In this document: piece after piece, positions 46,651-58,143 of the stretch | Position numbering within the stretch: position 1 is the stretch's first letter | How the letters are laid out: each line of letters starts with the position of its first letter | Source: Macropodus opercularis | Lineage: Eukaryota > Chordata > Actinopteri > Anabantiformes > Osphronemidae | Assembly (NCBI GenBank): GCA_030770545.1 | Contig: CM061106.1 | Span: forward strand, 12,284,501 to 12,348,500 | DNA length: 64,000 nt | Direction of reading: 5' to 3' | Translations under genes and position numbers: made by a program | Notes under the pieces: model-generated | What the model was told of the DNA's origin: nothing | What the model saw: the letters and a program-made list of their open reading frames with translations, nothing else | Database searches by the model: none

Positions 46651-47765
46651 GTAGAGCTCATTACTATATTTCAATAAATAGTATGTGAATGACTCGTGGG
46701 CCCTGATGAAAATTATTTGCTATTATTTTTGCTTAATGATCAGAATCGTTTACCTTCTTTTTTTTACGAGCTCACATGTCACAACATATTGTGATCTTGT
46801 TGTTCAGCTATTTCCAGTATTGAAATGTTTTATGTTTTTTAAGTATAAAATGATTATAAATATGGAAGATTTTGGTCACAGTACATTTATTTTCATTATT
46901 GTGACTGGCCATCATATACATAAAAAAAAAGAGTAGACAGCCCCAGATGTCAAGGCAGCATCTACCCTTCATTTATGTCTATGCCAGTCAGTTCTTTGTA
47001 GTTATTGGTCATCTCTTCTGGGCAATTTGTGTTTACAGAAATGTCATCTCTGGTTCCATGTAATTTTATTATAGCTCTGCCAAAGGGGGGACCATTGGTC
47101 CATCACCCTACAGAGGCCATACACCCAGCCCATCACCGTACAGCCTCAACACCTCTGGTCCATCACCTGGCGGAGGCCATGCAGCCAGCCCGCAAGAAAA
47201 TGCATGGACACCATGTCAGGATCAATCCTACAGGAAAAGAGAAGGATCGATGAAGTCATCTCGAGAATAGGCAAGTAATTTCTAACTGCTAATTCATTCG
47301 AGATGTAATTGTTATGTACCTATATTAGTGATTGGCCCTTGAACACATAACACTGTTTGAACTATCCTAGAAAAGAGGCAGAAAAGTGGGTTGTGGTGTT
47401 AAAAAGTATAAATGGTATGTGAAGGTTTTTAAACTAAGCTTATTTATTGCACATAATCCTTGATATTGTTAGCAAATTAGAAATAACACTTAACAATTAA
47501 ATTATTAATTAAACTACTTCCTGCTCTGCTGCCTTGCTGCTGCATACATCTTGCTGCTGCTGTCACCCATTAGCCCTCCAGGATTTCGCAGGCTTTTGTT
47601 GTGATTGTTGCGGGCTAAAATGCCTAATATTCATTCAGGTTTTCTAAAAAGTTGTGATGAAAGTTGCAATTTTTTTTCTAGGTTAAAACTGCAAAGGTAG
47701 ATAGCTTTTTACCTAAAGGGCTCATATTATGCTTTTTGTATTTTCTGTATTATCTGCTTCATTCC

Positions 47766-48130
47766 GGGGCGGCACGGTGGTGTGGTGGTTAGCACTGTCG
47801 CCTCAGGGGGGTTCGATTCCCGGAGGCGACCGTGGGCCTTTCTGTGTGGAGTTTGCATGTTCTCCCCGTGTCTGCGTGGGTTTACTCCGGGTTCTCCGGT
47901 TTCCTCCCACAGTCCAAAGACATGGAGATAGGTCAATTGGAAAACTGCGTAAATTGCCCGTAGGTGTGAGTGTGACTGTGACTTGTCTGTCTATATGTGT
48001 GGCCCTGCAATGGACTGGCGATCTGTCCAGGGTGAACCCTGCCTCTCGCCCATAGCCAGCTGGGATAGGCTCCAGCACGCCCGCGACCCCTTCGGGGAAT
48101 AAGCGGAAGAAGATGAATGAATGAATGAAT
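47766..48130 (+). mobile_element. full-length tRNA-derived SINE with 14-bp target duplication
   Basis: Starts GGGGCGGCACGGTGG. The head has an A-box-like TGGTGTGGTGGTTAGCA and an exact B-box GGTTCGATTCC. The body is shared with the copies at 0.43 and 35.24 kb, and the tail is (GAAT)n. ATCTGCTTCATTCC is present at 47752-47765 and again at 48129-48142, the mark of LINE-driven retroposition. This copy is the youngest-looking of the three. Confidence 0.95.
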
Positions 48131-48293
48131 CTGCTTCATTCCCTGTAATGTCTTGCAAAGCAGATTATTCAAGGAACAAATTACTGAGTCAGAGCCTGAT
48201 GCCAAACCTGCTGCATCCATGCTCAAGGATGCTGTGCTTTAGCATGCAATGTTTAAAACCAGAAATAAAGTTTTATCCAGTATCACTTTATAG

Positions 48294-49074
48294 TAGGGAT
48301 GCACCGAATCCAGGATTCGGATTCGGATTCGGCCGAATACTGGGCTTTTTGACGGGGTTCGGTTTTGGCCAAACCTTAGGTTTTTTTTTTTCACCGAACT
48401 GAACCCTAGGCTTGCGCTACGCTGGTCGATGTCACGCGGCCGTTGATTACATGAAGGTGTTTATATGAGGAGGAACAAGGTCCGACAGTTTGCTCTAAAC
48501 TAAACTGTTCAGGAATCTTGAGCGCCTGGGACCATTTAGGGGCTGTTTACATATCGCGCCTAAAAACGCGTGGAAAATGCTAGCCGCGCCGCTTTCTCTT
48601 CCTTTCCAAAGCGCTCGGACAGTTGCGCCCCTGAGGCGTCTGCCTTTGTTAAGCAACCATGACCTGCTCAGCCCCATGAAGACGCGGAAATTTCAGCAAA
48701 GGATAAATAGATTTGCAGCTGTAAAAATCGCTTGCAGTAGCTCTGCAACTAAATTTATTTCAAAATGGCAATCCATATACAACTATGATCAGCTGTTCCT
48801 TCATCTTGGCTGATCTTTCAACGTTGTTACCGGAAAGGATGAAGCTGATTGGTTAGTTCTTGTCACATGACCCTCAGTGCGCTTCTGAAAAGTTGAAATG
48901 TTTTTAACTTGTAAAAATAAAATAAAATGAAAAATACATTGCTGTGGACGTTGTTTGCTTAATGGAATAAGGATGCGAGTAGGATTCGGTATTCGGTTTC
49001 GGATTTGGTCGAATCTTAAACAGTGGATTCGGTATTCGGCCGAACCCCAAAAATCTGGATTCGGTGCATCCCTA
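48294..49074. mobile_element. non-autonomous hAT element, 781 bp, target duplication CTTTATAG
   Basis: Ends TAGGGATGCACCGAATCC and GGATTCGGTGCATCCCTA, with CTTTATAG at 48286-48293 and 49075-49082. Subterminal GGATTCGG repeats occur on both sides. It has no transposase. Confidence 0.95.
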
Positions 49075-49271
49075 CTTTATAGCACATTTAAGGATAACAC
49101 TGTTGTTTTATTTATATTCATGATTGGCCAAAAAATCTTACTTGCTGAATTGCAGTTCTCTGAACTGAAATGGACGTCTCACGGTGTTATCTCTTTTTAA
49201 CCTGAAGTGAAGTTGTATATGGTCTATGTGGTCATTTTTTTTGTCTAATTACTCATGACAGATTTTAATGC

Positions 49272-49952
49272 TGTGACGGTTTGGCCCTCCAGCCCGTGGA
49301 GGCCGCCCTTGTCCCCTGTTCTTCTTCGTTGGGTTTTTGTTTTTCGTCCACATCCTGTTTTTTGGTTATTGATTTCACCTGGTTTTCATTTCCTGTTGAT
49401 TTAGTATTTAAGTTCCTCTATTTTGTTTTCGTTTGCTGGCTGATTATATAGGAAGTTACGAGGTTTGTCTGTATGTAAGTGATTGTGTATATCGGTATGG
49501 TGGATGGATGTTACGTGTTTGTCTTTAGTTATTGTTATTAGTTCACTTCATGTATTGTTGTTATTTAGTATTATGTCACGTCCTACTTTTGGTTAATAGT
49601 AAGTTTCATAGCTCCAGGTTTTGGTTTTCGTTGTTAATAATTTTGTTCGTCTAAGGTTCAGGGTATAAGTTCTGTAGTCACTCGTGTTAGTGTCCTGTCC
49701 GTGGGTTTGTGTTTGTTCATGTTTGTCCTCTTATCATTAAATTATTATTTTACTTTACTCCTGTTTCTGGGTTCGTGCTAGTGGGTCCGCCCCGATTAGT
49801 TTGTCTAGTGTGCAGGGAAGAAGGCTCTGGTGGAGCTTCCCCTTAACAGAGTTGTTTTTGGTGCCATCGTGTGGCAAGTGCGAGTCAGAACCAGGGGTTC
49901 AGGCTATCCCTGCCCCTGGGACTCTAGTTAGTGTAGTGGGTGTGCCGTAGCA
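49272..49952 (+). mobile_element. solo LTR, 681 bp, target duplication AATGC
   Basis: Begins TGTGACGGTTTGG, ends GCCGTAGCA, and is flanked by AATGC at 49267-49271 and 49953-49957. It shares 'TATTTAAGTTCCTC', 'GTGGGTCCGCCCCG' and 'GGTGCCATCGTGTGGC' with the 12.9-kb LTR. It landed 18 bp upstream of the acceptor of the last exon of the passenger gene. Confidence 0.9.
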
Positions 49953-50499
49953 AATGCTCTTGTCTTACAGCTTATGTCCTGAGATGTGCAACTCTACTGG
50001 ACTGGGAACCAATTGAGGAGGCCAAGCTCAAGAAAGCCTTTGTGAACAAATGTAGGGCCAGAGCAGGCTCCAAGGAGTAGGCCACTGATATAGCCTGTCC
50101 TATGTGGACCGCTATCTCTCTCTCTCTCTACCCATTCTTTTATTTTTCTTATTCATTTTCATGGTAATGTGTTAATATAGTTAGTAGTAGTAGGCAAAGG
50201 GACCGCCAGACCGGTAATGACCATGGCAACGACAACAACTCCTATTGGCTGCTCCCATTCACCTCCGGTTCAACCTCGGAGTTGGTACATTCCCTTTCCG
50301 GTTGTTGACATTTGTAAATTTGTCTTGGTGTTTGTAAAAGTGTGTTCTTGGTAAATTGTTTTCTGAAATTTACATTTGTTTCAGGACATGTAAATGTGTT
50401 ATGGTTATATAATTTGTTTTATGATATTTAAAAATGTTTTCTAAATTTTTAAATTGGTCTCAAGTTCTGTAAAAGTGTTTCAGATTTTGTAATGTTAGT

Positions 50500-50790
50500 T
50501 TGCACCTCCAGGCCACCGTACTTTTCATGTGTGTGTGAGCCAAACATTATTGTTACATGTGCTGTGGTACATGTTACAGTGTTTTATTTTTACAATCTGG
50601 AAGTGATGTAATGTACTAGTGATGTCCCCACACTCTAGCACCTACATCTGAGGAGTGGGCTGAGTTGGTACAAGTGTGCCTTACTATAGTTAGCATTCTA
50701 ACCAAACCCTGTAATCTTTTCATGTTGGTTTGCACCTCCAGGCCACCATACTTTTCATGTGTGAGCCTAACATTGTTGTTCCACGTATCC
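50500..50790 (+). repeat. local direct duplication
   Basis: 'TTTGCACCTCCAGGCCACC' followed by 'TACTTTTCATGTGTG' occurs at about 50.50 and again at 50.73 kb, with AACATT.TTGTT.CA following both. It is in the 3' flank of the passenger gene. Confidence 0.7.
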
Positions 50791-50944
50791 CACGTTCCAC
50801 TTGCTGGTCAGTGTTTTTTTGTCTTGAAGTGTTGTACTGGTGTTACACACATACAGTTTTCAAGTTTTCAATATTGAGTATTGTTTTTACAGTTATTTCT
50901 AATTAATAAAGATAATTAATCTTTAAATTGCATTCTCAGTTTGT

Positions 50945-51375
50945 TCTTGTATTTCTCAAATACACCTCAGATATCATTCTCATATATAGCTTCAGTAAGA
51001 CATTTAAGAGAAATAATCAAGAGATGGAAGAGATGTTGGACACACAACAATAACAATAGCTCATAATTCTCAGATTTGTCTCATAAAAGTCTCGGATTCA
51101 TCTCATGTTATTCTCTTTAATTCTCTTTCAAATAACCAAGACATAATTGAGATCAGGGGTATACAATTATAGAGATCTCTGCTGTTTATCCCACTTCTCA
51201 AGTATTGCTCGAGTGGTTTTCTCAATTTAACCTCCTTTGTCTTACTGGTGTCTTGTCTCTTTTTAGCTTATGTCTTGCTCCTAAGGGACCCTTAGGAGAC
51301 GTAACTCAGAAACAAATGATCACAGACTGATATGAATATGAGAAGCTCAAATTGATCTCAAGAGATGAGATTGAA
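50945..51375. repeat. right subterminal TCTCA/TGAGA cluster
   Basis: About 11 occurrences in both orientations. The longest shared string with the left cluster is AGTGGTTTTCTCA (left 36211, right 51213). Confidence 0.7.
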
Positions 51376-52298
51376 CAACAGATTTTTCCTATGGGTGCAC
51401 TCGTTTAAAATGTGCTTACAGTGTATAATCAACGACCTCCGAGACATTGCAAAGGTTCTGTTGCCGACCGCTGAACACAAAATGGCGGGGGCCACCTTAA
51501 ATACACCTGGCTGTGGAAATCAGGGTGCAGTCAGATCCTTATATGGAGTTTCACTGCGAATCGCTCATGACATGAGTCTAGGATATTTAAATGGTACGTT
51601 TCATGTTCTGATAACACAGACCTTTTGCAGGGTGAACGCACACTTGACATTATATATGTATTGCTAACGCTACGTGCATTAGTTAATGTTAGCATTAGGT
51701 GTCTGGAATGGGCCGCTGCACGTTTACTAGACTCACTACAACTCTTCCGCTTCAAACGAACATTCGATACCGAAACATCTGATACTATAATACACAAGCA
51801 ATTATTTTCTTTTTACAAACGTTTCACATCTACTTGATTTCATATCGTCAACTTTTGGACAATGATTTTTCCACTTACTTCTTCTAAATATTGTCTGGTG
51901 GTTGGCAATGAACTAAATGGCGCATTACCGCCACCAACTGGTGTAGTGTGGACCAGGACTTACACTGTAAGAAGTAAAATGACTTCTACCAATCTTTCAG
52001 TAACAAATACTGTTCACATACACTACTTTTTCCAATTTATCTCTAATTTTTCTTTTGAGTTTGATGCCACCTTTGTACTATATGTGAATGTATCATTAGA
52101 ATTTAATTCAGTAATATAATCTGGATTATTCATTCAAGGTCTCTGTGCCATTGATCAGATCAAAAACAGTTACAAGAAAAATATGTACACATTTATTTCA
52201 CAAACTTATTTCAATAAAATACAGAACATTCATATATAATATAAAACATACAGTGAAAGATTCCAAACTAAACATAACTATATATACAACTATAACTG
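51376..52298. other. no recognised feature
   Basis: Between the CACTA right cluster and the HECT gene stop codon. A 100-codon open frame at 51.37-51.67 kb has no recognisable domain. Confidence 0.35.
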
Positions 52299-55200
52299 TC
52301 AAACCTTCCCAAAGCCAATGTACCCTCTCAGCGCTGTGTCCATCATTGATTGGAAGTCTTCTTCTTCCTCAACACCTCTGGGCAGGAAGAGACTGAGGCT
52401 GCAAGTAGATGAGTAAGGCAGTCGTCTCACTACTGGCTCCTGGTAAAAAAAAAAATCAATTTCGTATCGCTTTTGGAAGCCATGGGGTGGAACGCTGTCT
52501 GCGCCAGTCACAGAAAATAGGATTTCCTCGAAGGAGAAGTCTGTTCCACCCTCTGTTAACATATTTGTGAAAAAATATTAGAACCTCTACTCCTAGAGCA
52601 CTTACATATTTAATTAAATATTTTTTAAATGTACTGTGACACCAGACTTTCATGTACTTTTATCAAACCATTTAAAGTAGCATATGTAATGTAAATGAAT
52701 TTAGGTGTTGCTAATGCTAATTAAGTGGTTGAATAAGTTTGCTATATATCAGCTTATGTGGTGCTTTATATTATGGGGAAATAAAATCTGGATGAAATCA
52801 CCTTGAATCTCCACCAGCCACCATTGCCACTGAAGAATTGTGGACTCTTCTTCCTCCCTTCTGTTGCTTCCTGCTGGACTCCAGTTGATTTGAAATAGAC
52901 TTTGAATTGAGTCCCGAGTGAGTTTTTCCTTTGTGGCAGTGAAGAGGGGTTGGAACTGTTTCCAGTGACGTTTCACCATTTGCCAGAACTGCCCACAGGA
53001 GTTCATGCCAGCAACAAACTGCTGGATCATGCTGGCTACACTGTTAAACAGAAGAAGAAGAAAAAATAGAATTAGGCCTTTCCTGTTTGGAAAAAAAAAA
53101 TTATCAGGGCTACAGTACAAATTTATCAGATTCTCCCAGGCCTTTAACTATATAATCTATTAAGACATACTGACACACAAGCTAATAACAAGTTAATATC
53201 CAAACACATACTCAGAATCAAAATAGTACATGAGCTCAACTTAAAACATGACTTAAGCTTGTGTAATGACGGTCGTCCATGACTTGTCCATACCGATGAT
53301 AGAGAAAGTGCGCCACAATCTGGTTGTGGACATTTTGGAGGTCTTCCAGAGTGGACATATAAATACTGGGCACACCACACCTGGAAATCCAGTCCAAATG
53401 TTTTCCTTGACCTGGTCCAGGTCAGCCTCTGTAGTGCAACTCTTAACCTTTGGAAAGAACATTTATTGATTATAACAACCACACATTTGAAGTTTGCAAT
53501 TTGTTGTAGAGTTTAAGGCTGTCTACGGTGCATATGTGTGTACACGCTTTGCCTTTTGGTTCCTTCTTTCACTTTAATTTTGTAAATATGTCCCTTAAGT
53601 AATCCTTTGAAATATTGTCTTTGTTAGAGAAAATGTACCGTTTGGAGGTTTCTTGTGACCTCTTCATTGGCGAACATGCCCACTTCAAAGTTGGTCAGGC
53701 AGGGTTTCTGACCACACATCATGGTATAGAGCTCCACATTTAGACATCGCAGCCCGGGACCATTGTGGCTAATGGCCCACGCTGTTAACTTCCCCGCTGT
53801 GTAATATTTGTTGTTTGCCAGGGCCTGCTGGTTATATGTGAACAGCAAGTCTCCCGGGCTACCTTCCAGCACTCCCATCTTAGCCTGGACATCTATCATT
53901 AGAAGTCTGCAAGTACATAAAAACAGTGATGATATGAGGCAAACTCAAAGAATTTAACTTTCAATATAATTACTTTTAGTTAGGTTACTTTTACATATGA
54001 CAAAACAAATGTATGCATGATATATTGAAAACTATTTAAAATTCAAATACCTGAAGAATTCTCTTTGCGGACCACCATAGTCCTCTGCCATTTCAGATAC
54101 AAATTCAACTTGGGGCCCTTTAGCCCAGGAGAAGTACGATTTGGACAATGCCATGCAGGCACTTTGCAAAACGTTTCTTCGCCTGGCTATGACTGTGGCT
54201 CTTGTTGCTGTGTCTAAGTTGTCTGTCTGAAAAGCAGTTACAACATCTTCCAGTGTAGATATGTCCTGCAATGAAAGAAGTAGATCAGTACATATTATAC
54301 AGTTTTGTAAGAATAGTAAATCAGGGACAACTTTGGATTGGTGGACATTCATCTGGAATATTTTCAGTTGGGGAAGACAACATGACCTCTTCTACACCTG
54401 ATACATCAGAGTCAGAGTCAACGTAGAACTCCTCCCTAAAATCCACAAAAGAAAAAGATCAATAGTTTTGATAAATTGTTGTAATACACAATATGACATA
54501 TATGCAATATGATTGCTGACCAATGTATAAATGGCAACAAGCAAGCAAATATAAGCAAGGTCATAAAGAGATGTCAGATAAACATTTGAATGTAGAGAAA
54601 TATTGTAATATAACATGTGCTGGAAGAATCCATGTGTGAACAGATGATGTTGGCTCCAATTCCTTCTACATCGTCTCAATGGTTCATGTTGATTCTAACC
54701 AAGCGCCACCTTTTATGTAAACAGTGTTTTCAGTAAGTGAGAAGGAAACACCAAGTCTAGTGTTGTGTGCTTTCATCCAATGTTACTGCTGGAGCCATGA
54801 CTCTTTATCAAACCTGTATTAAGTCAGGCTGATGCAGAGAACAACCTTTAGTCGTCTCCAGTTTAAGAGAACAAACAGAAACAGCTGCAGAAACCAATGA
54901 GCAGCGTCTGTGTAGGTTTAGTGGAGTCTTGTAAAGGACTCATTCAGTCAGACTGGAGCAGGGAGATACTGTAGCAGTGACAGTGTTACCTTATTGTCAC
55001 AGGTTGCTGAGTAGTGGAAGCAGCTCTGGGCATGTCGCTGTCAACGTCTGATTCCCTCCTGAATGACAAGGATCAGACACTGTTATCATCGGCCACATAT
55101 AAATGTTGTTTACAAGTCATTTACCATCACTGATTTCAAATAAGATCAGAGCAGAGTTTACCTCATTGACAGATGCTCCTGGTCATGCACAGCATCAACT

Positions 55201-57033
55201 TGGGCTCCAGATGATGCCTCGCGACTGGTTTCCTCACCAGCAGCCTGCACATCTGTTTGTCTCGCCTAAGTGCCCCAGAAGTAAATGTTAAGAGATCTTA
55301 CAAAATGAGAAGAATTCAGTTGGACTACACTACATTGCAATCTCGTGTTTGCTACAATGTCTTTGCTCTAGTTTATCTATTACAAAAATATTAAGAGGTG
55401 TCAACATTTTGTGTGGAGCTAAAAGTAGCAGGGGGTAGACACAGTTCTAAAGAAAAGTTCTATATTTCACGTACCTTTGGGCGAATATATAGAGCGGAAC
55501 GTCCCAAAGCGCGAGTTCTTTTAATTGTCCCTTGGACATGTGACGTGCAGTGGTATGACCCATCGCTGACCATTGATTCTGCATAACTCAAAGTCCTCTG
55601 GCATGTCTTGCACAGTCTCTTTTAGGATATTAAAAAACGCTTCTGTTTCTAAATCCTGTGGGACGACCACACGCTGGGAAGGGGTTGCATCTATGAACAA
55701 AAGTTAAAAAGTATTATATCATACCTATTATGTGAATTTGATTGCTTAATAGGTACATGTGTGAGTTAAAGTACAGCTCAATTCAATATAGAGCGGCTGA
55801 TTTAAATTCTACTTATGTTATAATTAGTTAAGTTTTTAAAGCAGTTTGAAAATTATAATTCTATAACATGTTTGTTTATATTTGAGGTAATACCGTGTGA
55901 AGTACTTATGCAGTGCAGTGTTACGGACGTTGTTGATACCATATATGAAAGGAATGAGGGGGGAAATCACTTTAACCTTTCTCAATAACATCAAAACAAA
56001 ACAAAAACATAAAAATAATTACCACGGGTAGATGTTAAACGCTCCACTGAACTGCTACGCAGTACTGACACTTTAATGGTCATCATTCTGTGCCTTTGCT
56101 GGCGGTTTGGTCCACCACCAGCCCCCTGTCTGAACATCTGAAATCTACAACAGAATAAAAATATAAATTAGTATCACTGCATAGAACATACAGTCCTTAC
56201 CTGCCAAATTACAAATTGTGGCAAACATGACATTAATGCCTTCACTGTTCCCTGAACCCAGCTCACTGGGCAGACAACGCAGTGTATGTGATGAGCCCTA
56301 AGCCCCCTAACCTTGACCCGTAACCCTCGCCATGGGTGGGCTCGGGTAATAGCTTGTTATATGCTATTCTGTGAGCCAGGCTCGATAATTGGGTTCGATG
56401 AACCCATGCGTTTTCATGATGATGCTACTATTGCGCAAATACGCATGTCAAGAATTGAAACGTAGTTAGGTCTTGATTTGCATTGGTACTTCAGATGCTT
56501 TGACAACCTTGTTCATTTGATGTCACTGTTGGATTTGAAAATTTTTATTTTAATGCTAGCGAAAGTAGTATTGATGAACACTTACATCAATACACATATA
56601 CTGTATATGTTTGCAAGCATCATCTCTTAAGCATTAGGCATAGTTAGAACGTAGTTAGTTCGTAATTACGAACTCGGGCGCCATAATAAAACAGTGACGC
56701 AGTGAAATTATGGTGAAAACGTTCCGAAATACTCTAAGAACATGCAAGAGACATAAACTATCATGCTACCATCTACTAACAGCATTGTTTTTCAAAAAAA
56801 TGTGTGATTGTAATACTGTCACGCAAACAAGTTATATCAAATATATGATATTAAGGCCATATATATATATATATATATATATATAGGTGTGTGTGTGTTT
56901 AACTAAAGTACAGTTCTTACGTTTGCTGAAGTGGCTCCCCTTCTTCACAGGTATCTTCATGAAGAATCCTGTTAAACTGAGCATTCAGTCGATCGTGAAT
57001 GTCGCTAATTCTCTGACGATATCCTCCTGACAT
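52299..57033 (-). CDS. HECT-type E3 ubiquitin ligase, G2E3-like family, 11 exons, frame-disrupted
   Basis: Would transfer ubiquitin to substrates through a HECT thioester cysteine. Minus-strand exons: 57033-56921 (MSGGYRQRISDIHDRLNAQF), 56144-56023, 55690-55475, 55265-55162, 55058-54990, 54435-~54330, 54265-54051, 53906-53639, 53447-~53265, 53040-52802 and 52552-52299. Exons 1-3 join in phase. Exon 3 encodes a conserved lead (LETEAFFNILKETVQDMPEDFEL..GRSALYIRPK) but changes frame in the middle (about 55.57-55.59 kb). Exons 4-6 are acidic and serine-rich. The HECT N-lobe is in exons 7-8 (SEMAEDYGGPQREFFRYL; YYTAGKLTAWAISHNGPG; ELYTMMCGQKP). The middle is in exons 9-10 (EDLQNVHNQIVAHFLYHRYG; KLTRDSIQSLFQINWSPAGS). 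The C-lobe is in exon 11, with the catalytic cysteine in PYSSTCSLSLFLP. Exons 6 and 9 lack clean donors and exon 9 switches frame. It may be a recent pseudogene or the model may need correction. Teleosts carry many such copies. Confidence 0.65.
56859..56900. repeat. (AT)n(GT)n microsatellite
   Basis: An AT dinucleotide run followed by GTGTGTGTG, in intron 1 of the HECT gene. Confidence 0.9.
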
Positions 57034-58140
57034 CCTGAGTCTCTTTGCGGTTCTGAATAAGAATTTGGTCCTTATATACTAGCGCTTAGAGCAAAAATCT
57101 AATAAATACACTCTGTTAGCTTCTTTCTGCGTCTACAGCTTTGTTGTTTATGCTTTGTTGCTCCCTTTATGAGACACTACTTTTATTGATTGCGGTTCGA
57201 ACAATAATTATGTGCTATAAGTCATGAAATTGTTCAAATTATTAACATGTTTATGTCACACCCAATCAAACCGCTCGATTACTTTCAGTGTTGGTGATTT
57301 TCGTTTGCTGCATCCAATGGCAGATACGGATTTGCTCGAAATTTCCCGTAAGCCCACCTTCCTGACCTGCCAAGTCATTGTGAGTCAGAGACAGGGGGTG
57401 TCTGTAAGTTCAGTATTCAATATTTAATATAAAAAGAGTTTAGTTTTACAATTTTTATTTAGTATTTAGATATTCTCTCTTAATTAACATCATTTTCACA
57501 GCAAAGCTGTAAGGATGACATAACGTAAACTGGTCTCATGAAGTCTGTGGAGTTATCCATCTTAAAGGTTAAAAGATTGTCATAACCTCTGTGTAATATG
57601 TGCGTCATACGCCTTTGCTGTGAGTTGACAGTGTATTGTTTTTGCGTTTTAGATTATTTGATAACTCAGTTCGTAAACTCGATACGAAGCGGTGATGTCT
57701 GCATTTTATGAAGGCTAATTCTTGTAGTGCCAATAAAAAGTCTTAAGTTAAATTAACATGGTCGCAAGAATCATTTATTAAGCTTGTTAGAAAAAGTCTG
57801 TAGTGTCCACACAATGTAGATATCAAACAAATTATGTTTGAACGTGTTAGATGTACTTTTCACTAATTAAGCTTAAGTAATTAATGAAGTACAGTTATAT
57901 GCGTCCTCACAGCTGTTTTACACTGTATTTCAGAGGGAACTGTGGACTTGTCAGATTTAGTTGTCAGAATACCTCTATAATTTCAATAATGATAAATTAT
58001 GTCATCTTTATTCCTCTGTTTAGTAAGCAGTCAGTTAATGAGGTCTTGTTTACCCTCTAGTATAGATTTCTAAGTTTGTTTGTAATTATAATTGCATTAG
58101 TAAATATCTTGATTATTTTATTCATTTTTTATATGCAATA
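57034..58140. other. 5' flank of the HECT gene, no recognised feature
   Basis: AT-rich. Contains the putative HECT promoter side (minus sense from 57033), but no TATA or CpG signal could be assigned. One short open frame at 57.22-57.43 kb is not recognised. Confidence 0.35.
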
Positions 58141-58143
58141 CCC

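Larger units (their letters stand above)
45703..50080 (+). pseudogene. unidentified CACTA-passenger gene, several exons, disrupted
   Basis: Exons supported by GT..AG borders and phase are 45703-45796 (MEKNKVLAKKRLLVPTQKMK), 45931-46322, 47075-47270 and 49971-50080. The second encodes GCVAFVRWEDGYTGKIFKG..GDPVLAKW, then a frame break at 46064-46066, then KFYKATVKYISGEDQAKLPKG and a serine/aspartate-rich tail. The 'W-G-K-FYKATV' pattern recalls Tudor/Agenet-like chromatin-reader folds. Exon 3 encodes a proline/serine/glycine-rich repeat (GPSPYRGHTPSPSPY..SGPSPGGGHAASP) and runs into a stop. The last exon encodes LRCATLLDWEPIEEAKLKKA followed by FVNKCRARAG, which resembles the tail of a BEN DNA-binding domain, though weakly. 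A SINE, a hAT element and a solo LTR lie between exons 3 and 4. The function is unknown; position suggests a second protein of the CACTA element. Confidence 0.4.
36165..51375. mobile_element. large EnSpm/CACTA-type transposon (inferred extent)
   Basis: Inferred from three things. First, an EnSpm-type transposase gene lies inside. Second, both proposed ends carry dense clusters of a 5-bp motif in both orientations (TCTCA/TGAGA): by eye about 18 copies in 36.17-36.61 kb and 11 in 50.95-51.37 kb, against roughly one expected by chance per cluster. Subterminal repeats of this kind are a hallmark of CACTA elements. Third, two gene-like units are divergently arranged between the clusters. I could not fix exact terminal inverted repeats or the short target duplication; CACTAATTGAGACC at 36205 is one candidate left end. 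Many younger insertions enlarge it: TIR element 39.04-40.62, hAT at 43.03, 44.23 and 48.29, SINE at 47.77, foldback at 46.47 and LTR at 49.27 kb. Confidence 0.6.

Noticed and set aside
47766..47850. Possible functional tRNA gene
   Set aside because: A- and B-box motifs belong to the SINE head; the rest of the element continues into SINE body and the cloverleaf arms do not pair.
48121..48402. 93-codon open frame across the SINE tail and hAT end
   Set aside because: It crosses the border of two separate insertions and includes GFGFG-type translation of the hAT subterminal repeats.
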